From Lepas anatifera (Eukaryota > Arthropoda > Thecostraca > Lepadidae), in contig JAOTON010000200.1 of NCBI GenBank assembly GCA_034440635.1, forward strand, positions 744,001 to 808,000: a DNA stretch of 64,000 nucleotides, given 5' to 3'. The stretch's first letter is position 1; the number at the start of each line of letters is the position of its first letter. The position numbers were made by a program, and so were the translations under genes. The notes beneath the pieces were generated by a model, which was not told the origin of the DNA, did not search any database, and saw only the letters and a list, made by a program, of their open reading frames with translations. Of this stretch, positions 22,518 to 34,831 are shown in pieces.

Positions 22518-23088
22518 CAACAACGACTATTTTTTAACTCACTACGTGGAGAGTTATTGAGGCGTGGCTTGTGTTATTCGAGGTAGCGACTGTTAAAGAA
22601 AGTGAATGATGGGGTATAAGGGACGCAAGCTGGGCGGCATAACAGTGTTTTCGTGATTTATGAAGAAATACGAGGCTTACACATATTTTGAAGATATGAC
22701 AATGAAAAGTATGTATGTAAGTGAGGACGCAACGTAAGCTCAAACAGAAACAAGGTGTTTCTTCTTGTTGGGTAGAGATTCACAAACGTTTGGTCAGGAC
22801 CCGCTTGGGGTGACGGAGCTTGTCTATTTGGGTCACGAAGGCATATCAGATTGAACAATGGTAGATTTGAATTTAAACTAAGACTAATTTGATGCTAGCA
22901 GCCTCCATTGATTTAAAATTTGCAGGTCTATGTTACTCACCTCCAATGTAGTTTTTGAGAGATGGATACATGTTGAATGCCGAACACATTGCCGCAACGA
23001 CAGAGCTCTTCGGGCTGGGGCCTTGACACTCTGGATATATATTTTGTGAGAAAAAAATCCGACGTGTTTTGCAAAACTTTGAAGGATA
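22518..23088. other. No feature recognised
   Basis: Sequence between the M2L right flank and the next TTAA element; short frames only. Confidence 0.5.
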
Positions 23089-23092
23089 TTAA

Positions 23093-24082
23093 CCCACGCC
23101 TACCGGGGTCTGACACCACCTTCGCCCCACTGGGGCCATCGATGACCCCCTCTAACTCCGAAAATATGGGGGTTAGTGCAAATAAAGCTCGTATGAATCC
23201 AGTATGATTCTACGCCCCATGTTTAAGCACTCAAGTCAATGGTTTGACCTCCAGAGGTCAAGTTGGGTCACGATAGGCTATTTCCACTAAAATATGCAAT
23301 GCTCAAGAAACCTGCGCATAGCTCTCATGCCACTAGAACTATTGAGATCTGGTAAAGTACATTTGATAGAAAAATGTCAGGGCTTTCTCCCGCTATTTGG
23401 AACATACTGACCCCCCGCTAGTAGCTTGATCTCCATAGGGCACCTCTTGACCTAACATGACTTGAGGTCAAGGGAGGTCATAAAGTGATGAAGGTGAATA
23501 TCAAATGAAAGCCAGCGATGAGACATACGCGTTGACGTTTAATAATTGCTCTAGCTTGATTATGTCAAAAGTTATTGTCAAAACACTGATTTTGACCCTG
23601 GTGATCTGTGGTGATCTCACATAAGGTGCATATCGGCCCTGGGATCCATAAAAAGTGGCCAAAAATACTCTTGAGGGAAATATGAGAATTTGCAATCATT
23701 TTGCGACTTTTAGATTATAAGACAGCTTTTCCCATGCTTTTGCAATGGGAGAGGCCACCTCGTGACCTGACCTCAGGTTACGAAATAAAAAACCCCGGAT
23801 ATGCAATGTTTAGACCCTGGAAGGGGTCATCAGTTGTACATGTTTTCAAATCAATCGGCCTAGAAATGTTGATATGATAGAGCTAAAAGCTAAAGTGAGG
23901 TGACCTGGTCTGACCTCGCCTGGTGACTTGATCTAGCGGGGCTCGGGGTAAAAAATTTCAGGGATGATGAGAAAATTATGGGGTGAGAGTACGATTCCTC
24001 AACCGTGGTTCTGCGCCTCGTAGCTTTTTTCTGTTATTCAGAAAACATTAGGGGCGCATCGATGGCCCCGGTGGGGCGAGGG
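23093..24082 (+). mobile_element. TTAA-flanked element, fam1 copy C
   Basis: A 990-bp copy lies between TTAA at 23089-23092 and 24083-24086. It begins CCCACGCCTACCGGGG and ends CCCCGGTGGGGCGAGGG. It has the same hexamer layout as copy A, including TTTGACCTCCAGAGGTCA near 23242. It is non-coding. Confidence 0.85.
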
Positions 24083-24171
24083 TTAAAAAATTCTCAGTCA
24101 TACTTAAAAAAACGAAAGTCATTCCTGTCAGCGTATCGGTGTGTATCATTGTATATATTCAGCAATGATGG

Positions 24172-24330
24172 CAGTGGCGGATCCATGAATCAGTTTCGGG
24201 GGGAGGGGGCTAAGGGACTGGACCCTCACACGCCGGTACTTCGGGCAGCTCCTCGCCTATGTATGAGCTAGGGGGCTCAAACATTTGGGGGAGGGGTTTG
24301 AGCCCCCTAGCCTCCTTGGATCCGCCACTG
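24172..24330 (+). mobile_element. hAT-like MITE, family M1 copy 3
   Basis: It has 14-bp perfect terminal inverted repeats, CAGTGGCGGATCCA and TGGATCCGCCACTG, and a 159-bp body. Flanking octamers AATGATGG and GATTGTGG share 5 of 8 bases, suggesting an older insertion. Confidence 0.8.
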
Positions 24331-26883
24331 GATTGTGGCTATTAAAATAAAGAGTCAAATAGCAATGGAAAACTTTAAAAACATTTGATGTGAAAATCAC
24401 AAGCAACAAATCTATTAATTTATTTGTAAAGCAAATGGAATAAAATTGAATAAAATAGTATATAGAAAATTTAATTTCGCTCTCGATCTCCGTTTTCATT
24501 GTGGAGAGTGATATTTCTGAGACAGTGTGCCAGGTACAATCAAGACATTGGAAAACAATTATATTTTTTCTCTATATTGTAATCCATTTTCAAGAATGAA
24601 GTAATGCAATCTTCGAAAAAGAAGTCACCATGCCACGAGGGCTAGCGATCACTGTTGTGTGGGAAAACAAAAGAAACAAGCAGGAGGGAATGTCCGACCG
24701 GATCCCAGGCGGTGGTGGGTGCGGAAAGAGTCCATGCGGTTCCGGGATATCATTCAAAGCCTAAGATTATATCTGCCACTTTAATGTCAAAATTATTTCT
24801 GTAACTTGTTTCGTTTAGAAGTTCAAAACATGCCAATTCAAGAAGGTGACCTTTGGTGACCGCTGGAAACAATACTTTTGACCTGACCGCAAAAATCGCT
24901 GTCCGAAAAGTCCCAAATATTATAGAATATGTGTATTTGCATCAATAGCAGCTTCAATGAACTAGCAAGGTCATATTATACATCATTCGATTCCAAGTGA
25001 ATCACACCATGGTCAAAGCAGCCGTCGATATTGGACTGGCAACAGCAATTCTGGGCATTTAATGTAGCAATGGCTATTTTTCTCTCTCTCGTAGCGCTGG
25101 TTTCTATTTGGGCCAAATAGAAACCAGGCAAATTATTTTCGGAACTTGATCTAGCTCTGCCAGGACACAAGTCACGCTCTGTCATCATCGAAAACGCATT
25201 TTGGTGGAACAAGATGGCCTTACATGAGCTCAGAGATTACATCATTACTTGTTGAATTGAACTGACCTGATATCGAATTTCAGTACAAGTTGTAATATTT
25301 AACTGCAAGCAGAGAGCCATGATTCTCATTCAAATCAGTTCGGAATCGTTTGCGAAAAAGTCGAGCGAGTCACTCCGGGCGGTGAGTGGTTAAAGAACGA
25401 TGTTGAGATCCTAAAATTAGTCGTAACAGGGGTTGGAGTACACTGGAGGCCATAATTTTCAGAATCTGTAGCAATAGTTCTCAAACTAATAAGGCACACT
25501 TACAACAAACGTCAGCCATTCTTAACTGACTTCATCTGTGCAAAATTCCGCCACGACGCTTATTGGAGTTCGGCTCATGAGCCATTTGTCCTTTGGCGGT
25601 GTAAATTGGTTCACTTCCCTTCGCTGCTAGAGTGAGACGTGAATATGTTGTGCAGCTTCGGTCAGACGACTGCCAGTAACTTACGGGTGTGTAATAATGT
25701 CACGTAATAGTATTGAAACGTTTATATTTTCTTGCACTTAAAGCCCTTGAACGAGCAACGCGTGTAATAATCAGTATAATAGTTGTTCCTTTTCCGTTCA
25801 TATATTCCCCACCTGTGTACAAAAACACCGGAGTGCGCTATATGGTGTACTAACCAATTGTTCTGTTTGTTGGTATTCAAATAAAACGTTGTCAGGTATT
25901 TGAAACTGAAAAGTAGATGAACTAATACCGTGCTTATCTAACACTGCTAAAAAAAACATTTTTAAGGAAATGTGCCACTTTTATCATGAGTTTTGCATTG
26001 ACATATATGTTTGGTAGGGCGTGTTGCGATACCATGACTGACAAATTGCACTTCAACCAAAGTTCACTGTATTGTATTTTCACACAATGTGTATTGTACA
26101 ACAAAGGGAATTAAAACCCTTATTCAACAAACTGAAAATGATTTTTTGTTCATTTGCTTGCATCAATTCGATCAATATAAATCCTAAAATATTTCCACTC
26201 TTTCAAAGTATCATGCTAGCGAGCGAGCCACCCTTGATTCATGCCTGCTGTACTTAATTTACCTGTTTCGTATGTCAGTAACCTCCAAAGAGACGATATA
26301 AGTATTTCTGTGATCAAAAGTGACATACATAAATTTCAATACCATCCTTACCATAGGGATTGAATTTCGGGGGACTAGGGAGTAGAAATTTAGATGACGC
26401 ACTGTCTTTGCAAAATGAGTCAATGTTGTTTCTATAATCACGGTTAGTATTTTTACACGAAAAACGTAGTTTTGATGATGCCCTAATTCGATTGAAAAGT
26501 CAGTATTTTTGCTCCTATTGAATTACAGCGTGAACATAGGATATTTTCAAGATTGTCTGACTACTTTTGTCATAACAACTGTTTGACATTAAACAAGTGG
26601 GATATTTCGTATTGATTAGCTTCTCTCATACACACCACCACTGGCTATTGGAAACAAAATATCGAGTAAGCTGAAGGTCCCAGGGGCTGATCCAAAACCT
26701 GCCCAATCCCAAATATCGAAAACAGATGTATCAGGCTTAGGGGCAGATCCAGCTGGTCAGTTTGGGGAGCCCAACCTGTGCCGTGGAGAAAAAATTAAAT
26801 AGTTCAACTCCGGGAGTGCCCCAGCCCATGGTGACCCATGCTAACGGTTAGTTTAAAAACGCTCATTTGGTGTAAATATGGCA
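24331..26883. other. No gene recognised
   Basis: AT-rich sequence with no frame above about 80 codons. A short GGTGACC/GACCTGACC patch at 24845-24885 may be a small remnant of an AGGTCA-rich TTAA element. From about 26690, AGGGGCAGATCCAGCTGG-like words hint at decayed MITE ends. Confidence 0.5.
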
Positions 26884-27029
26884 CACAGGCGGACGCAGAG
26901 GGGTTCAAAGGGTTATGGCCCCTAAATGATTAATCGAGGGCTATTTTTTTAAACAAAAAACACTATGTTTTTTACTATCTTTCCTCAAGGTGCCCCTCCC
27001 CCTAAACGTCGCTCCTGCGACCACCCTTG
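26884..27029 (+). mobile_element. hAT-like MITE, family M2, uninterrupted
   Basis: A 146-bp element begins CACAGGCGGACGCAGAGGGG and ends GTCGCTCCTGCGACCACCCTTG. Flanks ATATGGCA (26876-26883) and ATATGACA (27030-27037) match at 7 of 8 positions. It is the empty counterpart of the split copy at 7869-8991. Confidence 0.85.
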
Positions 27030-27061
27030 ATATGACACGTATGCACTCCTGCCTTCACTAA

Positions 27062-27522
27062 ATATTAACATACATGACTTCTAGCGTTCTTTATCACCGT
27101 TTTCATTCAATGAATAGCCCCATGGTGTTTTTTTCAGCCCGTAGTGGAAGACTGCCAGTCTCGTCACGCCTGTCGATGTCCGACGGACGTCTGCTGCTCG
27201 GCGTTTCGTGCGGGATGCGTGTCCAAATTTGTGCTCTGTGCTGGGAGTGGTCTGGGCTGGAGTTTGATTGAGGCCAGTTTGTTAGGCCCATTTGGAAGCA
27301 CTCGGGTAGTAGGTGCCTTGGCCTTTTTCATGAAACGCGCCTCGTCCAGGGTCTTGCACGGGGCTTACTACGGAAATTAAACTTTCCCTGCAAACTATCA
27401 GGCCCGTTTGGGTTTCTTGTTTATGATGCAGTTGCTGATATTTTTATATCCATTGCAGGGGTCCACCGTAGAAATGTGTAGGGGGCAATGGTCCCTGCCT
27501 CCCCACAGTTCCTATATCCATG
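27062..27522 (+). repeat. 460-bp interspersed repeat, second copy
   Basis: It aligns to the reverse complement of 18147-18605 from ACATGACTTCT to the tip CCTATATCCATG, with about one base in four differing by eye. Shared islands include CTCGTCACGCCT, GGTGCCTTGGCCTTTTTCA and GGGTTTCTTGTT. The tip resembles the terminus of the 8.1-kb hAT-like element, so this is probably a separate member of that family. Confidence 0.6.
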
Positions 27523-28653
27523 TTCCACATTTAAAGAAGTGCCTTGTGAACGGACACACACGTTTAAATCTATTTTTTCTGACGGACACGTCCACTGGAC
27601 ATAAATATATGTATAATTGTCAACTATAGCCATCACAGGCATCTCTCTACATTTCCTGGCGGAAGTATGGCAGCAGCAGACTGACCAGAGCCGGGGATGA
27701 GTGGCTGGGCCGCTGGACAGTAGAGGAGCACTCCTGGCCGATTTCGAGTGGTCTGGGACAGCGCTGTGGTCACCAGCAGGCGCAGCTGGCGTCATCCGGC
27801 AGAAATGACACGACCACGCTGTCCGACGGTGACATCACCAGAACCGCCGCCACGTGGTGCAGCGCTGCCGTTTGTCTAAAAGGCTGAATGCCTTCTGGAG
27901 TATGGAACAGGAATTTAGGTGATAACTGGTCACAGCGACGTACCAGGTGTCTGTCGGGGGAAAGAAGAAATCGTCAAGAGATGGAAGATAGCTTTGGATG
28001 TTTAAATAATATAAATGTAATCACCAGGTACTACTGAACCAGAGAAAAACACGTTCTGACCATTGTGTTGACAAACAGTTCCATCCACTCGTTCATCAAC
28101 AAGACTTCTTTAACGTGCAATGACCATGCTTACAAAGTGTTCAATCTCGCTGGCGTCGTGGATCCAGTCGTCTCCGTGAACACAACTTGATCATATGGCT
28201 ACACATATTTAGGCACATCTATCATTTGCCAACTAAGATATTCAGGGCTGGTTTATAATGTATGTACATAGACTTCACATGATTATACATTATCTCCAAC
28301 AGCTTTCTTGCCAATTTCCTCGATGCAGAACAAGAGAACTTGCAGACTGCACGGGGAGCGGCAACTCATCTGGGCCGTCAGGCGCCGTCTGTTCTGCAGA
28401 AGCGCCATTCGTGCAACATGCGTGAAGGCCAGGGTGGTCCTTGTTTCGCCATCACCGCCAGCGTTGCCAAATGAATTCAAAGATGATGGCGCATTCCAGG
28501 AGTCTAGACAGCCTAATAAGCTCAATTGAGAGCGCTTCAAATATATCCAGGAACTATGATTATTGGTTATGAGGGTTGCGGAATGTGACACAAGATGTTT
28601 ATTTGGCATTAGACAATTCTATTTCGGCACCGCCTAAGCTCTTTTCGCATCAA
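27523..28653. other. No gene recognised
   Basis: Mixed sequence. A minus-strand frame at 28283-28609 (108 codons) has no recognisable domain. Confidence 0.4.
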
Positions 28654-29461
28654 ACGCCGCCTGGGGTCCGGTCGGACCCTCACGATCTAAAAATACCGGA
28701 GGGTATACGGAAAAATTAAAACGAGACTGGAAGTATATTACCTTCTTCTTCTCTCAAGCCTATTTGGAAACGCATCCGTTGACCCGGGACGTCATAAAGG
28801 GCCAAAATGGGTAAAGTTTTGACCCATTTAGGAAATCAATCATAAGTCAAGAACCATTAGAACTATAAAAATCAAAAGGTATCAATGAATTTGTCCTGAC
28901 CCAAGGATTCAAATAAAATGTAAAGTTACATTGAAAGGTCAAGTGATGACCTTTGCCTCAGGCCAGGGTCAAATAATGACATCTTAATGTCATGCTGCAC
29001 ATCATTCGAATCCTTAGGTCCTACTCACCACTATGATACGAAATGTATTGTATCTATCTCTTTAAAAATATAGGCACGAACAATTCGAAAACCGCGATAT
29101 TCGGTGACTTCTGGTGGCCTTGGCATTAAAATCACCTCACAATTGATGCCAACCAACAGATAACTCCTTTCCAAAGCTTTCCAATGATGTTTGGAAACCT
29201 AATCTAGTTATTCTAGAAGCCGAGTTACACCCCGATTTTTTCAGCCTGATTTTAGAAGACCATTATCACTTTACATAGGTTTAGAAATGACGTCATAACT
29301 CGTTGAGCTTACCAGAACTAGTGACAATCTTTGGTAATAATTTTTTTAATTGATCACCCTAGAGATGTGCAAAGTGACGCACCTCTCATTTAAGTAAACT
29401 TGGAATTATTTGCTAAAGGCCAAGGGGTCCGATCACCTTTCTCCCCCAAGGCAGTGAAGGG
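28654..29461 (+). mobile_element. TTAA-flanked element, fam2 copy 1
   Basis: The left end CGCCGCCTGGGGTCCGGTCGG follows a decayed TTAA (TCAA, 28650-28653). The right end CCCAAGGCAGTGAAGGG precedes TTAA at 29462-29465. The sister copy at 34832-36054 begins with the same GCCTGAGGGTCCGATCAGACC block. The interior holds AGGTCA-type hexamers and ATGACGTCATAACTC. It is non-coding. Confidence 0.65.
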
Positions 29462-29623
29462 TTAACCACCTATTCGAGCTTAACGAGCCTTTAGAAATAT
29501 TATCAGATTAATTATTTACAGGTACGCCTAACATTGTACCGGGGGGCAGTGTTTGGATTTAAAGCATCCCCTCAGTGGGCTTAGCTTTCTTAGATTCTGG
29601 TCATTTGAATGTTGCAGTGTTAA

Positions 29624-30089
29624 AGGGAATGTGGCACCTTCATAACGTGATTTTAACTGAGATAGCCAAGTTGTAAAGCAAGTCGGAAAACCCGGTACTC
29701 AATATATAATTTGTCTTTGAACTCGAGATTTCCTTAGAAAAGGCTAAAACCTACCTGCAATGTACCCTCATGTCCCTTAGCAGAGGCCACAGTGTCATGA
29801 CTGTTGGTGTGACGACATATGCTGACGTCACGATGAGCATCAGCCAATCAAAGCCCTTGAAGCGTTTTGAGTATGGTGGTGGTTGCCAGATCATGACATC
29901 ATCCAAGGCAGATATTTAATTCTTTTCCTAGAGGAGCATTTTAAGAATAAGAATATTGAGCTTATTGTACATTTTTCAGAGAAATCATGAGTGGTTTCAT
30001 TATTTTCGGCTAAAAGTGCGCCTAATTACACTAAATTCCAGAATTCAAAATTCCAGGACTAAATTCCAGGACCAAAGTGCCACATTCCT
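29624..30089 (+). mobile_element. TTAA-flanked MITE, fam4 copy 1
   Basis: A 466-bp element has TTAA on both sides (29620-29623 and 30090-30093). The inverted ends are AGGGAATGTGGCACCTT and AAGTGCCACATTCCT. The middle contains TGACGTCA (29823-29830) followed by AGCCAAT, matching CRE and CCAAT boxes. Copies at 30980-31414 and 52018-52459 are in the opposite orientation. Confidence 0.9.
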
Positions 30090-30295
30090 TTAACTATTCC
30101 AAGCATCATTCCACATCGGATCGACGAGATGATAAAATTCCACGTCACATATTTCTTTTGAACGTCGTCCAGGGAGTTCTCTGGAATGCAGATTTACGCC
30201 ACCATATTTAGAGCTTGGCTCGTTCAGCGGTTATTTCGTTTCAATCTCCGGCATGGCGGCAATGTAGAACAATGGGTCAGAGGTTCACTGGCAGA

Positions 30296-30492
30296 TCCAA
30301 GTGGGGGGGGGGGAAGGGGCCGTGGCTCCTCAAAAGAAAAAATAGTATCCTTTGGCAGCCCCCCTCCCTCAAAAGGAACCAAATTTTAGCCGTGCTTCTT
30401 TGAGAATGCTATGTTTTCACGATTTCTTCTGGATTTGCCTTCCCCCAATGTTGGTTTGGCGCCTCTAAAAATTGTTCCTGGATTCGCCAATA
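30296..30492 (+). mobile_element. Probable hAT-like MITE, unassigned family
   Basis: The ends CACTGGCAGATCCAAG and CCTGGATTCGCCAATA are imperfect inverted repeats with G-rich and C-rich subterminal runs, as in M1. Flanking octamers agree only 4 of 8. Confidence 0.4.
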
Positions 30493-30796
30493 CAACGGCA
30501 AGATGGCTCCATAAGCAACTCCCTTCTTCTCACCATTCTAACTTTCCTTTTAGCTGTATTAATCACTTCTTCCCCGAAAAAAATTGATCAGCTTTTGTAT
30601 ACTAATCTTATAACGAGGATCCGAATTGATAGTAGTTTTTGGGCGGTAGCTTGTGGGTAAGATACGGTATGTACGGTTTGGATGGCACGTATGATTTTCG
30701 AATTTCCTTGCCTTTGAATTGGTATGATTAGGATCAAATTTTCTGTCGGCTGGCTCGAATCACATTTTGACGCCGCTGACGCGGGTCCATTCAAGT

Positions 30797-30940
30797 CATG
30801 GATGGAAATCGGGGGGGGGGTTGGGGGTCAGGACCCTCCAGATTTTGTGTCTCCCATAGGCTTTGTATAGGGTTTGTATTGCCGTGCCAGCGTTAACCCA
30901 CCCAGGACCCCCCTGGATCGAGAAAATATATCCAGCCATG
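30797..30940 (+). mobile_element. hAT-like MITE, family M3 copy 3
   Basis: A 144-bp element begins CATGGATGGAAATC and ends ATCCAGCCATG. Target duplication ATTCAAGT (30789-30796) against ATTTAAGT (30941-30948), 7 of 8. Its body is nearly identical to the copy at 3210-3356. Confidence 0.85.
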
Positions 30941-30979
30941 ATTTAAGTCACCGAGGGCGCACCGGAGTCCATATCTTAA

Positions 30980-31414
30980 AGGGAATGTGGCACCTTGGTG
31001 GAATCCTGGAATTTAGTATAATTAGGCGTACTTTTAGCCGAAAATAATGGAACCACTCATTATTTCTCTGAAAAATGTACAACAGCTAATTTTTTTCCAA
31101 AATACTCCTCTAACAATATCTGCCTGTGGATGATGTCACGATCTGGCAACCACTACCATACTTGAAACGCGTCAAGGGCCTCAATTGGCTGATGCTCATC
31201 GTGACGTCAGCTATATGTCGTCACACCAACAGCCATGACAACTGTGGCCTGCTGCTAGGGGTACATGAGGGGTACATTGCAGGTAGGTTTTAGCTTTTTT
31301 CCACGGAAATCTCGAGTACCAAGACAAATGAGATATTGGGTACCGGGTTTTCCGACTTGCTCTACAATTTGGCTATATGGGTTAAAATCGCGTTCTGAAG
31401 GTGCCGCATTCCCT
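30980..31414 (-). mobile_element. TTAA-flanked MITE, fam4 copy 2
   Basis: A 435-bp element lies between TTAA at 30976-30979 and 31415-31418, with AGGGAATGTGGCACCTT at one end and AAGGTGCCGCATTCCCT at the other. TGACGTCA is retained at 31202-31209, with ATTGGCTG (inverted CCAAT) beside it. Confidence 0.9.
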
Positions 31415-31439
31415 TTAATGCGTTGCCGAAGGCAGTTCC

Positions 31440-31508
31440 GAGGAAATGACGGGACAGGCTCGAGCCCCCTCAGTCCCCTCCCAAATGAGGTCCGAGATCC
31501 GTCACTGC
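31440..31508 (-). mobile_element. M1-type MITE end fragment
   Basis: The plus-strand right tip reads CCGAGATCCGTCACTG, the reverse of an M1 left end, preceded by CCCTCCCAAATGAGGT. The other end is missing. Confidence 0.4.
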
Positions 31509-31549
31509 CCACAAATATTCAAATTAGCAATATACCTACCTTACTCCTA

Positions 31550-31640
31550 CCACGGTGCAGCTCGAGCTGGGCTACCTGAGATGCACACCTGTCAGGGTTC
31601 AAATCTCAGCATCACCAATCAAAAAGTTCTCGCACGGGTT
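31550..31640 (+). mobile_element. Possible third SINE head (tRNA-like)
   Basis: AGGGTTCAAATCTCAGC at about 31593 is a near-perfect Pol III box B. A weak box A-like TGCAGCTCGAGCTGG sits about 40 bp upstream. No second copy occurs in the window. The unrecognised 186-codon frame at 31446-32006 overlaps this head and an M1 end, and random expectation for such a frame here is about one. Confidence 0.3.
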
Positions 31641-32868
31641 TTGTCTGAGAAGCTCTTTGTGCAAAAGCTCTCGGAGTGGCAGTCTCCTGACACCGATTGC
31701 ACGTGTCATAAAACCATTGAGAAGCTGCTGGGCAAATGCAGGCCTTTAAGGTTCTTTTTCGCAGCAGTGCTTTACACCAGGCTGAAATCGAACACAGAAG
31801 GTTCTCTTCAGCAAATGGCGCAGCGGGACCCTCTAGCCAGAATCGACCACGAAGCCCAGCTGCCGGAGGCTATATCAGCGACACAGACAACACAAGTTTC
31901 GAGTGCACTTCTGTTAGAGTATTATAGCCTCCAGGAACAAATGGGAACGACCACGGCTGCTGACGACGACCCAGTTATTGGGTTTAAACGGAATTGGCGC
32001 GTCTGACCAGAGATGGGAGACGTGCAAATGTCCACTAGGATTTTCCATTCCTTCACCTTACAATTAACCACTGCGGGTATTGGGCAAAAGCAAGGAGAGC
32101 ACAGGTTTTATGTAAACTTGAGAGACTATAAAAAAACAGACAATATGTTGTCATTTATCACAGCGAATAAGTAACAGGCAGGGTTGGGAGGTCTGCTATT
32201 TGCGGGCTCTCCAAATAACGGTGTAGCGGTAGTGGTTTCTATGACCAAGAAGTAGCATGGTAGTGGGTAGGGGAGTACAAAAATCAAAACTTGTAGTGCT
32301 AACGAAAGCATGTTAAGAGGTCAGTCACTCCAAACAATTTAGGTATGGAAATCGAAAGACATGATTTTTTTTCATAAAAAGCAGAACGAGTTAATGTTTC
32401 CGGTGCTCGATTTTTTTCGTATCCAACAATAAAAGTTCTAGTTTATTTTGTAATGTAAAGGAAAACAAATTTTTCTTCAAATGTATAAAAACACGATGAA
32501 TAGAAAATCATTTTGGCCTAGCGCCTCAGCTGCTTATTAAAAAGGGTTTGTATGCCTTACTTTATAAATCAGCGATAACGATGTAGCAAATCAGCGGGTA
32601 GCGGGTTCACTGTTTGAAAAATAAGCGCTAGAAGCGGAAGCAGTTTCAACTAGCCAATATTAAGAAGAGGTAGCGGTCTAGAAATCATTGTTAGCGTAGG
32701 TCACCTCTGGAAAGCATGCGGCTCTGACCGGTATATATTATGCATATCATTTTATTACACTATATTTAACATTTGAACGTCACCACGGCAGCCGAATACA
32801 AAATTATAAGTACTCTTTAGAAGCTGCTTGCTACAGCAAGCTCTTTGTAATCTACGCTAAGCTTAAGC
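31641..32868. other. No gene recognised
   Basis: No splice-bounded frame or repeat family is visible. A TAGCGGTAGTGG/GTAGCGGGTAGC-rich patch occurs around 32220-32680. Confidence 0.4.
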
Positions 32869-33030
32869 CAGTGGCGGATACAAGGGGAGGAGGGTAGGGG
32901 CTTAAGCCCCTCCCCGAAACGTCAGAAGGCCTATAGTAAATGCATTGCCGTAAGCTGATCCGAGGCGATGGCAGGGAAGGCTCCAGCTCTCTCGCCCCCT
33001 CCCCGAAATGAAGTCCTGGATCCTCCAGTG
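32869..33030 (-). mobile_element. hAT-like MITE, family M1 copy 4
   Basis: An inverted M1 copy has CAGTGGCGGATACAAG at the low-coordinate end and GAAGTCCTGGATCCTCCAGTG at the other. Flanks GCTTAAGC and ACTCACGC agree at 5 of 8. Confidence 0.75.
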
Positions 33031-33650
33031 ACTCACGCTACTGTGCACTGCATGCGGTGCAGTCGAAGTGGTCCGGGTCGTCTCATCCTGACCTTGTTTT
33101 TTATTCTCGTTTTTTTACTCGATCACTGCTCTGCCCGCATCATCATTTCGCTTGTTGTGGTTTCCTACACCTGTGAGCCGAGCTCTTTAAATCGCCTTGT
33201 TGCTTGCTGCTGTTTTTTCTTCTTCACATTCATTTGTTTGGGGTCACTGGTGCTTTTGCCTTCAGTTTTGCGTACTGCTTTTTTCCAAAATCGTGAAGAT
33301 CACGGCAGCTATGTTAGCGCACATTGCTTATTAAAAAAAACTAATGTAGCACAGTTGATGACACGGTGAAATCGACTGAAAGCTTTAATGTGTATCCCAA
33401 ATATGCGTCATGCGCGACAATTCACTTCTTACCAGTTGCAACGCGTTTGGTTTGGTCTGGCTACCGTTTTACCGAAGAGGCCGTAACTCGCTGTCTTTAA
33501 TTCCATCTGGGATTAAATCGGTATCTCCGGTCTGGAGACCGGGATCGGGCCGTCGCTTTAATCTCTTTAATGACGCTTCCGTTTGCCGTCGGCGTCTCAC
33601 TTGACACATTATCGTTTTGCACGTAATTTCCCAATTGTGACTGCATTTGC

Positions 33651-33782
33651 ATGAACAAACCGGTGGAACTCGGCCACAAGGAAAGTCTCGAGACCGCTGC
33701 CAACTCGGACAACTCGGGAAGAAGTGAGTCTATAAGGAAAAGTTCGCAACTGGGCAGGAATGACTTCATGTCGTTTCTCTGA
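33651..33782 (+). other. Candidate small ORF or first coding exon
   Basis: An ATG-started frame of 43 residues (MNKPVELGHKESLETAANSD...) is hydrophilic and rich in Ser, Asn and Glu, with natural-looking codon use. A donor-like GTGAGT at about 33724 could end it as an exon. The preceding 150 bp are relatively CpG-rich. No homologue is recognised and the initiation context is weak, so this is only a lead. Confidence 0.2.
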
Positions 33783-34253
33783 AAATTATTGCATTACTTT
33801 CTAGAACTACTGGAGTTCGCGCGAGCCACCAGATGCGATTTGCCCAGCCAGAGCGATACAAGTTCGGCAGAAAGCTTTGCTGCCAGCCCCAATATGCAAC
33901 TTGGTAGCCCCTCGTGGGATGATAAAACCATGTACCAAAATATAATATTAGCCAAAATTTGCTGACAACACTGGGTTCGATTTTGTTTTGAACCCAATAT
34001 GTATTCCCCCAACTAAATGGCCTGTCTGGAGGGATCTAACCAAGCAGGTCGAGCGCCTTGTTTGCCTTGCTGACAGCAAGATTAATGTGGTACTCAAATG
34101 TTAATTTGTAATCGAACCTCACCCCAAGATCTCGCATAGAGCTAAGCTTTTCAGGGGAATATTCTCAATTGTGTACGTGGTCAGAGCGAGAGTGCGTTTT
34201 AGAACCACCCCACCATGAATCCTCTACGCTTTTTCGCGTTGAGTTAGCCCGCG
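33783..34253. other. No feature recognised
   Basis: Mixed sequence, no repeat family or frame recognised. Confidence 0.5.
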
Positions 34254-34257
34254 CCCC

Positions 34258-34455
34258 ACTGCGGGTCTGACGCCACCTTCGTCCCACCGGGGGCCATCAA
34301 TGGCCCCTCCCTCTAACTCCGAAAATATGAGGATTAGCGCCAATCTGAAAATTGCGTTGGAAATCTCATGTGAATTCAGTAGGATTTTACTTCACATGTT
34401 CGTACGCCCTGGTCAATGGTTTGACCTCCAGAGGTGAAATTGGGTCAAGATAGGA
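34258..34455 (+). mobile_element. TTAA element fam1 copy D, truncated
   Basis: The first about 200 bp of fam1 (CGCGCCCCACTGCGGG..., CTCTAACTCCGAAAATATGAG, TTTGACCTCCAGAGGTGA) follow TTAG at 34254-34257. The copy stops where a SINE begins. Confidence 0.75.
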
Positions 34456-34484
34456 CGTCAGATTATTGAGATATGTAGTAGATA

Positions 34485-34603
34485 CTGAACACCGAAGGTT
34501 TTCAGGGGAACTGATCCTAAGCATTCACCAGTGCACGGCCACCGCGCGGTTTTCTGGCGGGCCGAGGCCAGCGCTCTACCAACTAAGCTACTGGGGTAAC
34601 TGC
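34485..34603 (-). mobile_element. tRNA-derived SINE, family A copy 2
   Basis: On the minus strand box A reads TAGCTTAGTTGG, a perfect match to the Pol III consensus, and GGATCAGTTCCCCTGA is the box B-like word shared with 7478-7690. GTTGGTAGAGCG is also shared. The gap between boxes is too long for a tRNA gene. Confidence 0.65.
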
Positions 34604-34831
34604 TACATCTGTCACTTGATGAGCTCAAGTCAATATCGAGGTAATGACAGGTCGAATAATGTGACAGGTGAGATAATTTTTTTTAGTGTCTGACTTGACG
34701 TGACCTAAAGCCAGATCAGTCTGCATCAGACCTAACATAATCAATACGCATATCAATCGACTCGCACTGATAACCCAAACGTGATGGTAGCAAAATGAAA
34801 GCTCAATCATCCTTTCCTGCGAAGTTATTAA

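Noticed and set aside
31446..32006. A 186-codon open frame as a host gene
   Set aside because: It begins in a MITE end, crosses a possible SINE head and has no recognisable domain; about one frame of this length is expected by chance in the window.
34485..34603. Functional tRNA gene
   Set aside because: Boxes A and B are present but too far apart, there is no acceptor or anticodon stem, and a second copy with the same long gap exists at 7478.
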